A DNA stretch of 64,000 nt from the NCBI GenBank assembly GCA_964559125.1, contig CAZLGW010000029.1, forward strand, positions 8,575-72,574, given 5' to 3'. Numbering within the stretch: position 1 is the stretch's first letter; every line of letters begins with the position of its first letter. Both the position numbers and the translations under genes were made by a program. This DNA is from Ravibacter sp964559125 (GTDB lineage Bacteria > Bacteroidota > Bacteroidia > Cytophagales > Spirosomataceae). The notes under the pieces are model-generated. The model did not search any database. It was not told where the DNA came from and saw nothing but the letters and a program-made list of their open reading frames with translations. Of this stretch, positions 10,135 to 19,100 are shown one piece after another.

Positions 10135-12237
10135 TTACCCGACGGAAAAACTGAAGTCTTCTTTCAACAGGAGCCTTCCGTCCGCTACCCCTCCTTCAGA
10201 CTTACGCCAGCCTTTTAGCCTGCCTGTTTTTTTCCTGGTCAGCAAATCAGCGATCTGTCCGTCGGTCAGTTTTTTTCCGAAAACCTCAAACGGGATTTTG
10301 AAGCCGCAGGCCTGGAAATTCCTGCAGCCATAGGCCGTTTTCCCTTTGAGAAGAGATGTCTCGCCGCATTTAGGACAGGGGAGTGAGAGTATGTCGGCCC
10401 TTCGACTACGCTCAGGGGTCTCTCTTCGGCTACGCTCAGGGACCTTCTCTACGGGATCGGCAATGGTTATTGTCCTGAATACCCCTGTCTTCACTTCGCT
10501 GACCAGGTCCGTTACCATTTGGGTAAGCTCCTCTTTAAAGGTATCCAGGGCATATTCTCCTTTTTCGATAAGCCGGAGCTTCCGCTCCCATTGCCCGGTT
10601 AGCCCGGCGCTTTTGAGAAGTTCGTTCTGTATGGTATCGATCAGGTCTATGCCAGTCTGGGTAGCGATAATATTCTTCTTTTTCTTCTCGATATATTTCC
10701 GCTTGTAAAGCGTCTCAATAATATTTGCCCTTGTAGACGGCCGGCCTATCCCGTTGTCTTTCAACGCCTCCCGCATTTCTTCATCCTCTACCTGCCTGCC
10801 TGCTGTTTCCATGGCACGCAGCAGGGTCGCCTCGGTGTAGTATTTGGGCGGAGTGGTTTTGCCATGATGAATTCGCGGTTCATGCGGGCCGGTTTCTCCT
10901 GCCTCGAAAACTGGCATTACCTTTTCTTCCTCATCCTTCTCTTCCTTTTTATCGTTGGCATACAGTACCCTCCATCCGGGGTCGAGTACCTGCTTGCCCG
11001 TCGCCTTGAATTCTATCTCGCCTACCTTGCCCATAACAGTCGTGTTGGCCACCCGGCATTCGGGGTAAAAAACAGCTATAAACCGCCTTGCAATAAGATC
11101 ATACACTCTTTTTTCGTCGGCAGGCAGGGCATTCGGGTAGACACCGGTCGGGATAATGGCGTGATGGTCGGTCACTTTCTTATCGTCAAACACTGTCTTC
11201 AGCTTTGGGACGGGAGCGGCCAGGAGCGGACCGGTAAAATTTGCATAGGGAGTCATTTGTTCCAGTATGCCCGCCACCTTCGGATGAAGGTCTTCCGACA
11301 GGTAGGTAGTATCAACGCGCGGATAGGTAACCAGCTTCTTCTCATAGAGGCTCTGGACGAGCTTCAGCGTATCATCGGCCGAGAGGCTGTATTTCTTATT
11401 GGCCTCCACCTGCAGGGAGGTGAGGTCGAACAACCGCGGGTTTCCCTCCTTTCCTTCCTTTGTTTCAAACGATACGACTTCAAACAGGCGCTGTGCCAGG
11501 TAGGCGATCCCTTTTTCGGCTTTTTCCAATGACTTGAGCCGGTCGATCGTGGCCGTAAACTCGGTATCCCTGTATAATGTCTTTAGTTCCCAATACTCTT
11601 CTACCACAAAGGCGTTGATCTCCTTCTGCCGCTGGACGATCATCGCCAGGGTCGGTGTCTGTACCCTGCCGATAGAAAGCACAACGCCTCCCTTCCCGTA
11701 GCGGGTGGTAAAAAGCCGGGTGGCATTCATGCCCAGGAGCCAGTCGCCTATGGCCCTGGCACTTCCTGCGGCATACAGGTTATCGTATTTCGATGCGTCG
11801 CGAAGAGCGTTAAAACCTTCCTGTATGGCCTGGGCGGTAAGAGACGATATCCAGAGGCGCTTTACAGGGGCCTTGCACTTTGCTTTGAGCAGCACCCATC
11901 GCTGTATCAGTTCTCCTTCCTGCCCCGCATCCCCGCAGTTAATCACTTCCTCGCAGTCCCTTACAAGTGTTTCAATAATGGAAAACTGTCTTTCGACCCC
12001 CTTATTTTCAATGAGCTTTATACCGAAGCCGGGCGGGATCATCGGGAGTTCTTCTATCCGCCAGGTTTTCCAGCGCTCAGTATAGTCATGAGGTTCTTTC
12101 AGGGTACAAAGATGGCCGAACGTCCAGGTAACCTGGTAGCCATTCCCTTCATAATAGCCTTCCCTGCGCTGTTTTGCACCCAATACTTCCGCAATATCCC
12201 GTGCTACACTGGGTTTTTCTGCAATGCATACTTTCAT
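10135..12237 (-). CDS. topB: DNA topoisomerase III (type IA)
   Basis: This 700-residue type IA topoisomerase relaxes or decatenates single-stranded DNA. The Toprim domain begins at once (MKVCIAEKPSVARDIAEVLG) with the acidic motif GDAGQEGEL at about 102-110. The active-site tyrosine is Tyr305 in TYPRVDT, and SIGRVQTPTLAM (about 188-199) is the family's conserved core. C-terminal zinc-finger-like CPKCG...CRNFQACGF and a topo-C-like tail follow. The start at 12235-12237 is chosen because translation there opens directly into Toprim and AGAGGAG lies just upstream; a longer in-frame start at 12285 would add 16 unrelated residues. Two copies of a short genomic repeat are read through in frame near residues 600-620, giving PERSRR twice. 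It is convergent with the repeat-protein gene, with 21 bases between them. Confidence 0.95.
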   Translation of the reverse strand: MKVCIAEKPSVARDIAEVLGAKQRREGYYEGNGYQVTWTFGHLCTLKEPHDYTERWKTWRIEELPMIPPGFGIKLIENKGVERQFSIIETLVRDCEEVINCGDAGQEGELIQRWVLLKAKCKAPVKRLWISSLTAQAIQEGFNALRDASKYDNLYAAGSARAIGDWLLGMNATRLFTTRYGKGGVVLSIGRVQTPTLAMIVQRQKEINAFVVEEYWELKTLYRDTEFTATIDRLKSLEKAEKGIAYLAQRLFEVVSFETKEGKEGNPRLFDLTSLQVEANKKYSLSADDTLKLVQSLYEKKLVTYPRVDTTYLSEDLHPKVAGILEQMTPYANFTGPLLAAPVPKLKTVFDDKKVTDHHAIIPTGVYPNALPADEKRVYDLIARRFIAVFYPECRVANTTVMGKVGEIEFKATGKQVLDPGWRVLYANDKKEEKDEEEKVMPVFEAGETGPHEPRIHHGKTTPPKYYTEATLLRAMETAGRQVEDEEMREALKDNGIGRPSTRANIIETLYKRKYIEKKKKNIIATQTGIDLIDTIQNELLKSAGLTGQWERKLRLIEKGEYALDTFKEELTQMVTDLVSEVKTGVFRTITIADPVEKVPERSRRETPERSRRADILSLPCPKCGETSLLKGKTAYGCRNFQACGFKIPFEVFGKKLTDGQIADLLTRKKTGRLKGWRKSEGGVADGRLLLKEDFSFSVG
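10398..10441. repeat. Two tandem copies of a CCCTTCGACTACGCTCAGGG element inside topB
   Basis: Copies lie at 10398-10417 and 10422-10441 (the second is CTCTTCGGCTACGCTCAGGG). Both are multiples that keep the topB frame open and encode PERSRR twice. A third copy lies in the FecR gene at 15044-15063 and a disrupted one at 12304-12335. Confidence 0.75.
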
Positions 12238-12303
12238 AATCTCCTCTGAAACGACATGCAATTTGTTAAAAATTTGGTAAACCACACTCCCTGGCCCCCT
12301 CTT

Positions 12304-12335
12304 CCCTTCGACTCCCGATAACTATCGGGACAGGG
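12304..12335. repeat. Nested palindromic element between topB and the NdpA-like gene
   Basis: A perfect-arm palindrome TCCCGATAACTATCGGGA (12313-12330) sits between CCCTTCGACT and CAGGG, which are the two ends of the element found in topB. It therefore looks like one short repeat interrupted by another. It lies in the divergent promoter region of topB and the nucleoid-protein gene. Confidence 0.6.
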
Positions 12336-12398
12336 ACCAGGAGGGGGGGAAGTCCCTAACAACAGCACTATCCCTCCCAGCCGCCTAGCAAGTGCTGC

Positions 12399-12428
12399 TT
12401 TCCCGACAGCTATTTTCCGTTATTTTTG
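12399..12428 (+). promoter_or_regulatory. Promoter of the NdpA-like gene (TTTC - 18 bp - TATTTTTG)
   Basis: TATTTTTG at 12421-12428 fits TAnnTTTG exactly. TTTC at 12399-12402 is a near-match to the -33 TTTG at 18-base spacing. It lies 48 bases before the ATG at 12477. Confidence 0.5.
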
Positions 12429-12476
12429 CGATTGCTGAAACATGTAATGAAAAGCTCTGCGGCTAACTAAGGTATT

Positions 12477-13502
12477 ATGATTCAAATTGACGGCACACTC
12501 ATCAGAAACCTGATCCTGCACCGTGTGGGTTCTGAAGATGAAAACAGTATACTAAGCGACACCCCGGTACGTATCGGAGAGGAGGAAGAGACCATTTTCA
12601 GGAAAGCGCTCCTCAAGCCTTTCACCTCCCAGGCCCAGACATACGAATTCAAGCATGAAGTCGGTATCGGTTATAATGTTTTGTTCAACCTGGTGAAGAA
12701 CCTTTTTGAAGAGAAAGAAGACTTTGTAACGATTTCAAAAGATATTCTCCGTCACCTTATTGCCTCTTCTACTCACCCCAACATCAAAAGCGGGGATCTG
12801 TTCGTAGCAAAATTCGACGGGATCAAAATCAATAACAGGGAGCTCGAAGGAGTGGGTATTTATAAATACGAGGACAAAGAAAGCTTTATCGAAACGACGG
12901 TATCAGGCGATGAAGTCGGCTATGCCATCAGGAAAGGCATCGGGAGCAAAAAGCCCGATAAGGCATGTCTCATCCTTTTCACCGAAGAACCTTATACGAT
13001 CCTGATCATAGACAACAACGGCGGAGATACTTCCTACTGGCAGGATGATTTTATTAACCACCGGCTCAGGAACGACCATGTCAACAATACGCATCACTTC
13101 ATGAACATGGCAAAAGATTTTATTGCCAACCATATCACCCGGGATTTTGAAGTGACCAAAGCCGACCAGATCGACCTGCTCAACCGTTCGGCAGACTATT
13201 TTAAAAAGAAAGAAGTTTTTGACAAACAGGAATTTGAAACGGAGGTATTCTCCGACCCGAACGTGATCGACTCCTTCCAGCATTTCGATCAGAGCTACCG
13301 GCAGGAAAGGGAAATTGAGATCCACAACAAGTTTGAGATTGCTCCGCAGACCGTAAAAAAGCAGTCCAGGATCTTCAAAAGCGTACTAAAGCTTGATAAG
13401 AACTTCCATATCTACATTCACGGCAACCGCGACCTCATCGAGCAGGGAACCGACGAGAAGGGGCGGAAGTTTTACAGGATTTTTTATGAGGAGGAGTCAT
13501 AG
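12477..13502 (+). CDS. Nucleoid-associated protein, NdpA/YejK family (NA37)
   Basis: This is a 341-residue protein of the 37-kDa nucleoid-associated family, thought to bind DNA in the cytoplasm; the exact role in Bacteroidota is not established. Family-like segments include the N-terminal LIRNLILHRVG, GDLFVAKFDGIKINNRELEG in the middle (about 101-120), the stretch around WQDDFINHRLRNDHVNNTHH and the C-terminal KLDKNFHIYIHGNRDLIEQG. The length matches the family. It stands alone with its own promoter and is divergent from topB. Confidence 0.85.
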   Translation: MIQIDGTLIRNLILHRVGSEDENSILSDTPVRIGEEEETIFRKALLKPFTSQAQTYEFKHEVGIGYNVLFNLVKNLFEEKEDFVTISKDILRHLIASSTHPNIKSGDLFVAKFDGIKINNRELEGVGIYKYEDKESFIETTVSGDEVGYAIRKGIGSKKPDKACLILFTEEPYTILIIDNNGGDTSYWQDDFINHRLRNDHVNNTHHFMNMAKDFIANHITRDFEVTKADQIDLLNRSADYFKKKEVFDKQEFETEVFSDPNVIDSFQHFDQSYRQEREIEIHNKFEIAPQTVKKQSRIFKSVLKLDKNFHIYIHGNRDLIEQGTDEKGRKFYRIFYEEES

Positions 13503-13553
13503 AGGATAAGGGGAATATGAAGATTTAATTAGTATCTTCACCTGACCAAACCG

Positions 13554-13868
13554 ATGTGGAAAATGGTAAAGGATAAATTAACAGACGAGCTGGTTCTTTT
13601 TTTTGAAGATAAACCTGTAAAGCGGGCTTTCCTGTTCGGCTCTGCTGCCCGTATGGAATCCACTCCACAAAGCGACCTCGATATACTGGTGGATCTCGAT
13701 TATGAAAACGGGGCTGATTTCTTTGCCTTTTTAGACATGCAGGAACAACTGGCCGCATTAACCGGAGTTCCGGTTGACCTGGTAAGCTCCAATGGCTTAT
13801 CTGAGTTTATTAAACCGATAATCGACCGTGAAAAGAGGCTGATCTATGAAAAAAAGCAGGCTCTCTGA
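13554..13868 (+). CDS. mntA: MntA-type minimal nucleotidyltransferase (antitoxin)
   Basis: This 104-residue nucleotidyltransferase is of the MNT type that inactivates HEPN toxins by adenylylating a tyrosine. The diagnostic GS-x10-DxD motif is complete: Gly29-Ser30, then Asp41 and Asp43 (FLFGSAARMESTPQSDLDIL). A third acidic position (Asp47 or Asp49) is present. The gene overlaps the start of a degenerate HepT reading frame by 23 bases, the usual mntA-hepT arrangement. Because the toxin is broken, this antitoxin is probably an orphan. The function is known for the family; activity here is inferred from intact motifs. Confidence 0.85.
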   Translation: MWKMVKDKLTDELVLFFEDKPVKRAFLFGSAARMESTPQSDLDILVDLDYENGADFFAFLDMQEQLAALTGVPVDLVSSNGLSEFIKPIIDREKRLIYEKKQAL

Positions 13869-14044
13869 TAAAGTTCGTCTTCTTCACATCCGACAGGCAA
13901 TCGCTTATCTTCCGAAACTTCATTACACATGAATATTTCGGAGTAGACCTTGAATTAATCTGGGACATTATTGCAACGAAAATAAACCCGCTGAAGCAAA
14001 CAGTAGATCTGATGCTGGATTATACTGAAAACCAACCGTCGTAG
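13846..14044 (+). pseudogene. Degenerate HepT/HEPN (DUF86) toxin remnant
   Basis: An ATG at 13846 reads MKKSRLSDKVRLLHIRQAIA then YL, the normal DUF86 start, but stops at 13930-13932. In the next frame (from about 13913 to the stop at 14042-14044) the sequence continues RNFITHEYFGVDLELIWDII and then the usual DUF86 tail. The two parts are joined directly, so the central helices (roughly 50 codons of a normal 110-140 residue toxin) are deleted and the frame is shifted. The catalytic RX4HXY motif (Arg-Asn-Phe-Ile-Thr-His-Glu-Tyr) survives in the second frame. A working toxin is unlikely. Confidence 0.8.
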
Positions 14045-14073
14045 AGTATGAGAAGGTATAATCGTTGACCGCA

Positions 14074-14105
14074 TTGTCATTTCGCAATTTTCAAATGTAT
14101 ATTTG
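14074..14105 (+). promoter_or_regulatory. Promoter of the second ECF sigma gene (TTGT - 20 bp - TATATTTG)
   Basis: TATATTTG at 14098-14105 matches TAnnTTTG exactly. TTGT at 14074-14077 is a partial -33 element at 20-base spacing. The leader to the sigma start would be about 45 bases. Confidence 0.5.
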
Positions 14106-14155
14106 TTTCTTGTTGCGACAACCAATACTTTTAAGTCTCATATCCTGAAAATCAG

Positions 14156-14734
14156 TTGGCGGGTAAAAATGAACATATTGACAGGAAACTGCTGGAGTTG
14201 GTTGCTGCGGGCGACGAACCTTCGTTCCGTATATTATATGATCATTTTTCTGCCGGAATCTATCGTACTGCCTTTCGTTACCTCCGGGCTGCAGAGCTCG
14301 CCGAAGACGTAGTACAGGACACTTTCCTGACGCTTTGGGCCAACAGGGATAATATCGGCAAAATCGATTCTTTCGAGAATTATATTTTCATCCTCGCCCG
14401 GAACCGGTGCTTTAAAATCCTGAAGGATAAGGCGGTAATGCTGAGCTCCCAGGTAGAGCTTTACGAAGATCTGAGCGATGAAACGTCGGACAACGACGAA
14501 GAACAGTACGCGCTGATCAACATGGCCATCGATCGCCTTCCTCCCCAGCAAAAGAAGATATTCGAGATGGCCAAGCTTCGCGGAATGAGCCATGAGAAGA
14601 TCTCGAAGGAGCTTAATCTTTCTCCCAGTACCGTCAACAATCACATTACGGCAGCCTTCCGGTTTGTCCGTAGTTATTTGAAACACCGGGCTTCTGAGGT
14701 GTTTATTCTCTTTCTGGCGCTTTTGAAAATCTGA
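14156..14734 (+). CDS. ECF RNA polymerase sigma factor (FecI-like), TTG start
   Basis: This 192-residue sigma factor has region 2 at about 20-85 (FRILYDHFSAGIYRTAFRYL, ELAEDVVQDTFLTLWANRDN) and region 4 at about 125-175 (RLPPQQKKIFEMAKLRGMSH, EKISKELNLSPSTVNNHITA). No in-frame ATG precedes region 2. The frame is open only from 14135, and TTG at 14156 is the one plausible initiator, so a weak start is predicted. An ATG at 14169 is out of frame. It heads the sigma/FecR/SusC/SusD unit that precedes the large catabolic gene series. Confidence 0.9.
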   Translation: MAGKNEHIDRKLLELVAAGDEPSFRILYDHFSAGIYRTAFRYLRAAELAEDVVQDTFLTLWANRDNIGKIDSFENYIFILARNRCFKILKDKAVMLSSQVELYEDLSDETSDNDEEQYALINMAIDRLPPQQKKIFEMAKLRGMSHEKISKELNLSPSTVNNHITAAFRFVRSYLKHRASEVFILFLALLKI

Positions 14735-14856
14735 TACGACGCCGGCGGTGAGCGTTTGGCTTATTTTCCGATTTTTTTTCCCTGTCGACTAGTTACTCGT
14801 CCCATCTTTTTACTCTTTAAAGCATATTTCCAAACTTTACCAGAAATTCAGCCAGT

Positions 14857-15969
14857 ATGGAAAACGGGCAAGCCGAATTTAATAAACTGCTCAACCGCTA
14901 TCTAAGCGGGACTTCTAGCCGGCAGGAAAGAAACAGGCTATATGACCTGATGGCATCCGGACATTTCGACGAACAGATCGGCGACGATATCCTGAATGCC
15001 CTTAAAAGCGAGACTAACTATCGCGGCTCATTTCCCGAGGTCTCCCTTCGGCATCGCTCAGGGGCCTCCCGGATGGACCGGTTATACGAAGAAAAAATCA
15101 AAGGAGAAATCACACACGAATCCGCACGGCTATCTGGGAAAGGCAGGCAGGCGACCATTCCCGGAACCGGCAGGCGACCGGCCTGGTGGCTTATGGCAGC
15201 TTCTGTTTCTGGGGCGATCATTGCAATCGGCCTCTGGTTTTTTAATTCCGGGACACAAAAAATTACGGATGCTCCCCTCGTTAGCGATCAATTGCAGGTG
15301 ACTGAACAAGAGGACCCTGTCGTACGGTTTGTCGACAAGCAATTGATCCGCCTGCCTGACGGGAGTACGGTACTTCTGAATGAAGACGCCGAACTCACCT
15401 ACGACGGCCTGGACTTCGGCCGCGAAAGTCGTAAGGTAGAACTTAAAGGAGAGGCATTTTTTGATATCGCACACGATCCGGAAAAAGCTTTCATTGTCCA
15501 AAGCGGGGAAATAACAACTACCGTGCTCGGAACGGCCTTTAATGTAAAGGCGCTGCCGGGTAAAAATGAAATTCAGGTTACGGTAGCCCGGGGTAAGGTC
15601 AGGGTAGGGAGCAATTCCCGTACTTACGATCTCCTTACCGCCGATCAGCAGCTTACCGTCAATACGGCTACCCACACTTACCTGAAAAAGGAGCTGAAGT
15701 CGACAATTGCCACTGAGTGGAAAAACGACTTCCTGATACTGGACGACGCTGCGATGGACTCTGTAGCAGAAGAGCTGCATCAGAGGTTCGGAGTAACGGT
15801 ACGTTTTAAAAACGAACAGCTGAAGAATTGCCACGTTACGGCGTCGTTTCTTAACGATGAAAATCTCGATCATGTTTTACAGGTAGTCAGCACCATACAT
15901 GGTTTCAGCTATTCCTATCAAAACAACGGAAGAGAGATCGTGCTGGATGGAGAAAACTTATGCGATTAA
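14857..15969 (+). CDS. FecR-family anti-sigma factor
   Basis: This is a 370-residue anti-sigma regulator with a cytoplasmic N-terminal region, a single transmembrane helix at about 109-129 (WWLMAASVSGAIIAIGLWFF), a FecR domain (about 155-250; RLPDGSTVLLNEDAELTYDG, GEAFFDI) and a C-terminal DUF4974-like domain (about 285-365; FLILDDAAMDSVAEELHQRF). Residues about 60-71 (PEVSLRHRSGAS) come from a short genomic repeat inserted in frame in the cytoplasmic linker. It would hold the upstream sigma factor inactive until the STN-bearing receptor downstream signals. Confidence 0.93.
   Translation: MENGQAEFNKLLNRYLSGTSSRQERNRLYDLMASGHFDEQIGDDILNALKSETNYRGSFPEVSLRHRSGASRMDRLYEEKIKGEITHESARLSGKGRQATIPGTGRRPAWWLMAASVSGAIIAIGLWFFNSGTQKITDAPLVSDQLQVTEQEDPVVRFVDKQLIRLPDGSTVLLNEDAELTYDGLDFGRESRKVELKGEAFFDIAHDPEKAFIVQSGEITTTVLGTAFNVKALPGKNEIQVTVARGKVRVGSNSRTYDLLTADQQLTVNTATHTYLKKELKSTIATEWKNDFLILDDAAMDSVAEELHQRFGVTVRFKNEQLKNCHVTASFLNDENLDHVLQVVSTIHGFSYSYQNNGREIVLDGENLCD
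15044..15063. repeat. CCCTTCGGCATCGCTCAGGG element within fecR
   Basis: A third copy of the short repeat found twice in topB, here read in the opposite direction and also in frame. It falls in a linker region where insertion is tolerated. Confidence 0.65.
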
Positions 15970-16043
15970 ACCCTTTTAACCCCGGCAATCATGAAAAAGT
16001 ATATAGACGACAGTTAGCGCCTTTTTATCTCTTTTTATAAACG

Positions 16044-16086
16044 AAAAGCCACCCGGCTGGTCCCCGGATGGCTTTGTAAAGCGTTT
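16044..16086 (+). terminator. Hairpin followed by T-run between fecR and susC
   Basis: The arms AAAGCCACCCGG and CCGGATGGCTTT pair almost completely around a short loop (stem about 16045-16076), and TTTTT follows at 16083-16087. It looks like an intrinsic terminator or attenuator that would reduce read-through from sigma/fecR into susC. Confidence 0.6.
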
Positions 16087-16125
16087 TTAAAATCTATTTG
16101 GAAAACCTTAAAAACTCTGTAAGTT

Positions 16126-19100
16126 ATGTATTTATTCTTTACGGAACCTAACCGTTCCCGGAAGAAAACGGTTACCCGTTTCTTCCGAAGCCCTGCATTT
16201 AGATTTATGATAAGGGTAAGTTTTTGTTATGCATTACTGTTGCTGATCAGCGCGCAGGCGCTGTGGGCTGATCCGGCAAGGGGACAGAACCTGGAGAAGC
16301 TGGAGCTCACGTTGGAATTCAACAATGATCAGCTCACTACCGTATTGGACAAGCTAGGCAAACTGACCAACCTCCAGTTTGCCTATAACCGCAGGCAAAT
16401 TAGCCCCTACCGCGTAACCCTGCCGAAAGGGAATTACTCGGTCAGGGAAATTCTTGAGAGAAGTCTTACGAATACCCCGCTCAACTATAAGCAGTTGAAT
16501 CGGAGTATTGTGATTTATTCGGTTAAAGAAAAACAGGATAAACAAGAGTCTTCATCTGTTATACCAATCACGTTGGAGCAGGTAGCTTTTAAAACGGTTC
16601 GAGGAACTGTCAGAGACGAACAGGGGGGGGCGCTGCCAGGCGTGACGATCCTGCTGAAAGGAACTCAGCTGGGTACAACTTCCAATAGCGACGGCTCCTT
16701 TGTAATTGACGTGGATGGCGATAATATTGTATTGATATTTTCTTTTGTAGGTTACCTGTCCCAGGAGATTCCGGTTGGTAACAGGACCAATATCGACGTT
16801 TCTCTTGAAGTCGACAATAAAACGCTGGAAGAGCTTGTGGTGGTGGGTTACGGAACCCAGTCGCGTGAGACGGTGACTACATCGATCAGCAAGCTCGATG
16901 CCAGAGTACTGGAGAATATCCCGTACTCAAACGCGGCGTCTGCTTTACAGGGTGCCCTGTCAGGCGTACAGGTATCGAGCACCTCCGGGCAGCCAGGCGC
17001 GGCGCCCAGGATCATCGTAAGGGGAGGCACCTCCATCAACAACCCCAACGGTGCCGATCCGCTTTATATCATAGACGGTATCCTCCGGAGTAACATGAAT
17101 GACATCAGTCCCGACGACATCGAATCCCTCCAGGTGCTCAAAGACGCCGCTGCAACCGCTATCTATGGCGCCAGGGCTTCAAACGGGGTGGTCATCATCA
17201 CCACCAAAACCGGGAAATCGGGCAAGACCCGGGTCAGCTATTCCTATGACCTCACCACCTCCACCGTCGGCAAGACCTACGACATGGTCAACGCGCACGA
17301 CTACATCTATTATTCCAGGCTCGGAGTTGTCGCGGCGGCAAGAAAAAACCCGGCAGTGCTGGCCCAACTGGCGCAGCCGCTCGGCTTCGGGACCGGGAAT
17401 GACCTGACAAATAACACCGCGTTTACAACGCAATACCTTACACCCGAAAACCAACACAAACTCAATGAAGGGTGGCAGAGCATGCCCGATCCGTTGGATC
17501 CTTCCAAAACCATCATCTTTCAGGACACCGACTGGCAGGAAAAGCTTTTCCAGCGGGCCACTTCGCACAATCATCATGTGACACTGTCGGGCGGCACCGA
17601 CAAGGCGAACTTCAACGCGGGGGTCGGGTACATGACCAATGAAGGAACAGCGATCACGACCAAATTCAACCGGCTCACCCTCAACCTGAACGGCGAGTTG
17701 CAGGTGAAGGACAACCTCCGCTTTTTCGGACGCACGATGTATACCAGTTCCGGTGACAACCAGGTGTATAATATCGCAGAGGTGTTCTACAGGTCCGCCG
17801 GGCTGCCCCGTACGGCAAAGTTCACTTTTGAAGACGGATCGCTCGCGCCGGGAGCCAGGAGAAACGCAGGGAACCCGGTGTACCATCTGAATAACGACGT
17901 CAGACAGAACAGTCGGGAAAACCTGACACTGTCCGTGGGCGGTCGCTGGGATATCTTACCAGGACTGTCGTTCGAACCACAGCTGTCGTTGTACAAAGTG
18001 ACCACTGACGGGTATACTTTCGTGCCGGCGTACTGGGACGGCCCCACCATCTTTGTGGCTACCCGTAACGCTTCATCGACCTACTCCAAAATGATGCAGA
18101 AGCAGGCTGACGCCGTATTTTCTTATGTAAATACGTTTGCAACCGATCACAACATCGACGTCAAAGCCGGGTTTTCCTATTTCGGCAGGCAAAATTATGC
18201 CCTCTCCGCAAGCGGGCAGGGTGCCGCGACCGATCTTATTCCTACCCTAAACGCCGCAGCAACGCCCACGGCAGTGGGTGGGAGCATCAGCGACCAGGTG
18301 ATTCTGGGTTACTTCGGACGGGTTAACTATAACTTCCGGCAAAAATACTTGCTGTCGCTGAACGGACGGTATGACGGAGCCTCCAACCTGGGAGCCAACC
18401 ACAAATGGGGCTTCTTCCCGGGCGTGTCGGCCGGGTGGAACTTGCATCATGAAGAATTCTGGAAATCCCTGCCGGCCGACCTGCTCCAGTTAAAATTACG
18501 GGCAAGCTACGGAGTCAACGGGAATATCAGCGGCCTTTCTGATTTCCAGGCACAGGGGTCCTACAGCGTAGGCGCCAGATACATGGGAACTTCGGCGATC
18601 CAAAGCGCCGTTATCCCGAACTCCTTCCTCAAATGGGAGCAATCCAAAACGTTAGATATCGGCGCCGACATCGGTCTCTTCCGCGGGCGCATCAATGTCA
18701 TGCTCGATTACTATCGCCGCGTTACCGACAACCTCATCACCAACCTCGCCCTACCGCCCTCGACCGGGTTCGCCAGCATTACGACAAATTTCGGCAGCCT
18801 GGAAAACAAGGGGATAGAGATCGAAGTGAGTGCCCAGGTATTGCCCGCCACTTCCGCACTTCGCTGGGACATTTCCTTCAATGCTTCCAAAACCCGGCAT
18901 AAAATACTCGCGCTCCCCGATAACGGTATCAAGAACAACCGCGTGGGGGGCTACTATGTCTGGGACTCATCCATCGGGGACTATGAATGGTTGGGGGGCC
19001 TGCAGGAAGGCGGGCGTATAGGCGATCACTTTGCCTGGAAACAACTGGGTGTCTACCGCACGGATGAAGAAGCCAGGTCGGCCCCGGTAGACATGATGAT

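Noticed and set aside
12238..12285. Longer start for topoisomerase III at 12285
   Set aside because: It adds 16 residues before the Toprim strand that do not fit the family, whereas the ATG at 12237 has AGAGGAG just upstream.
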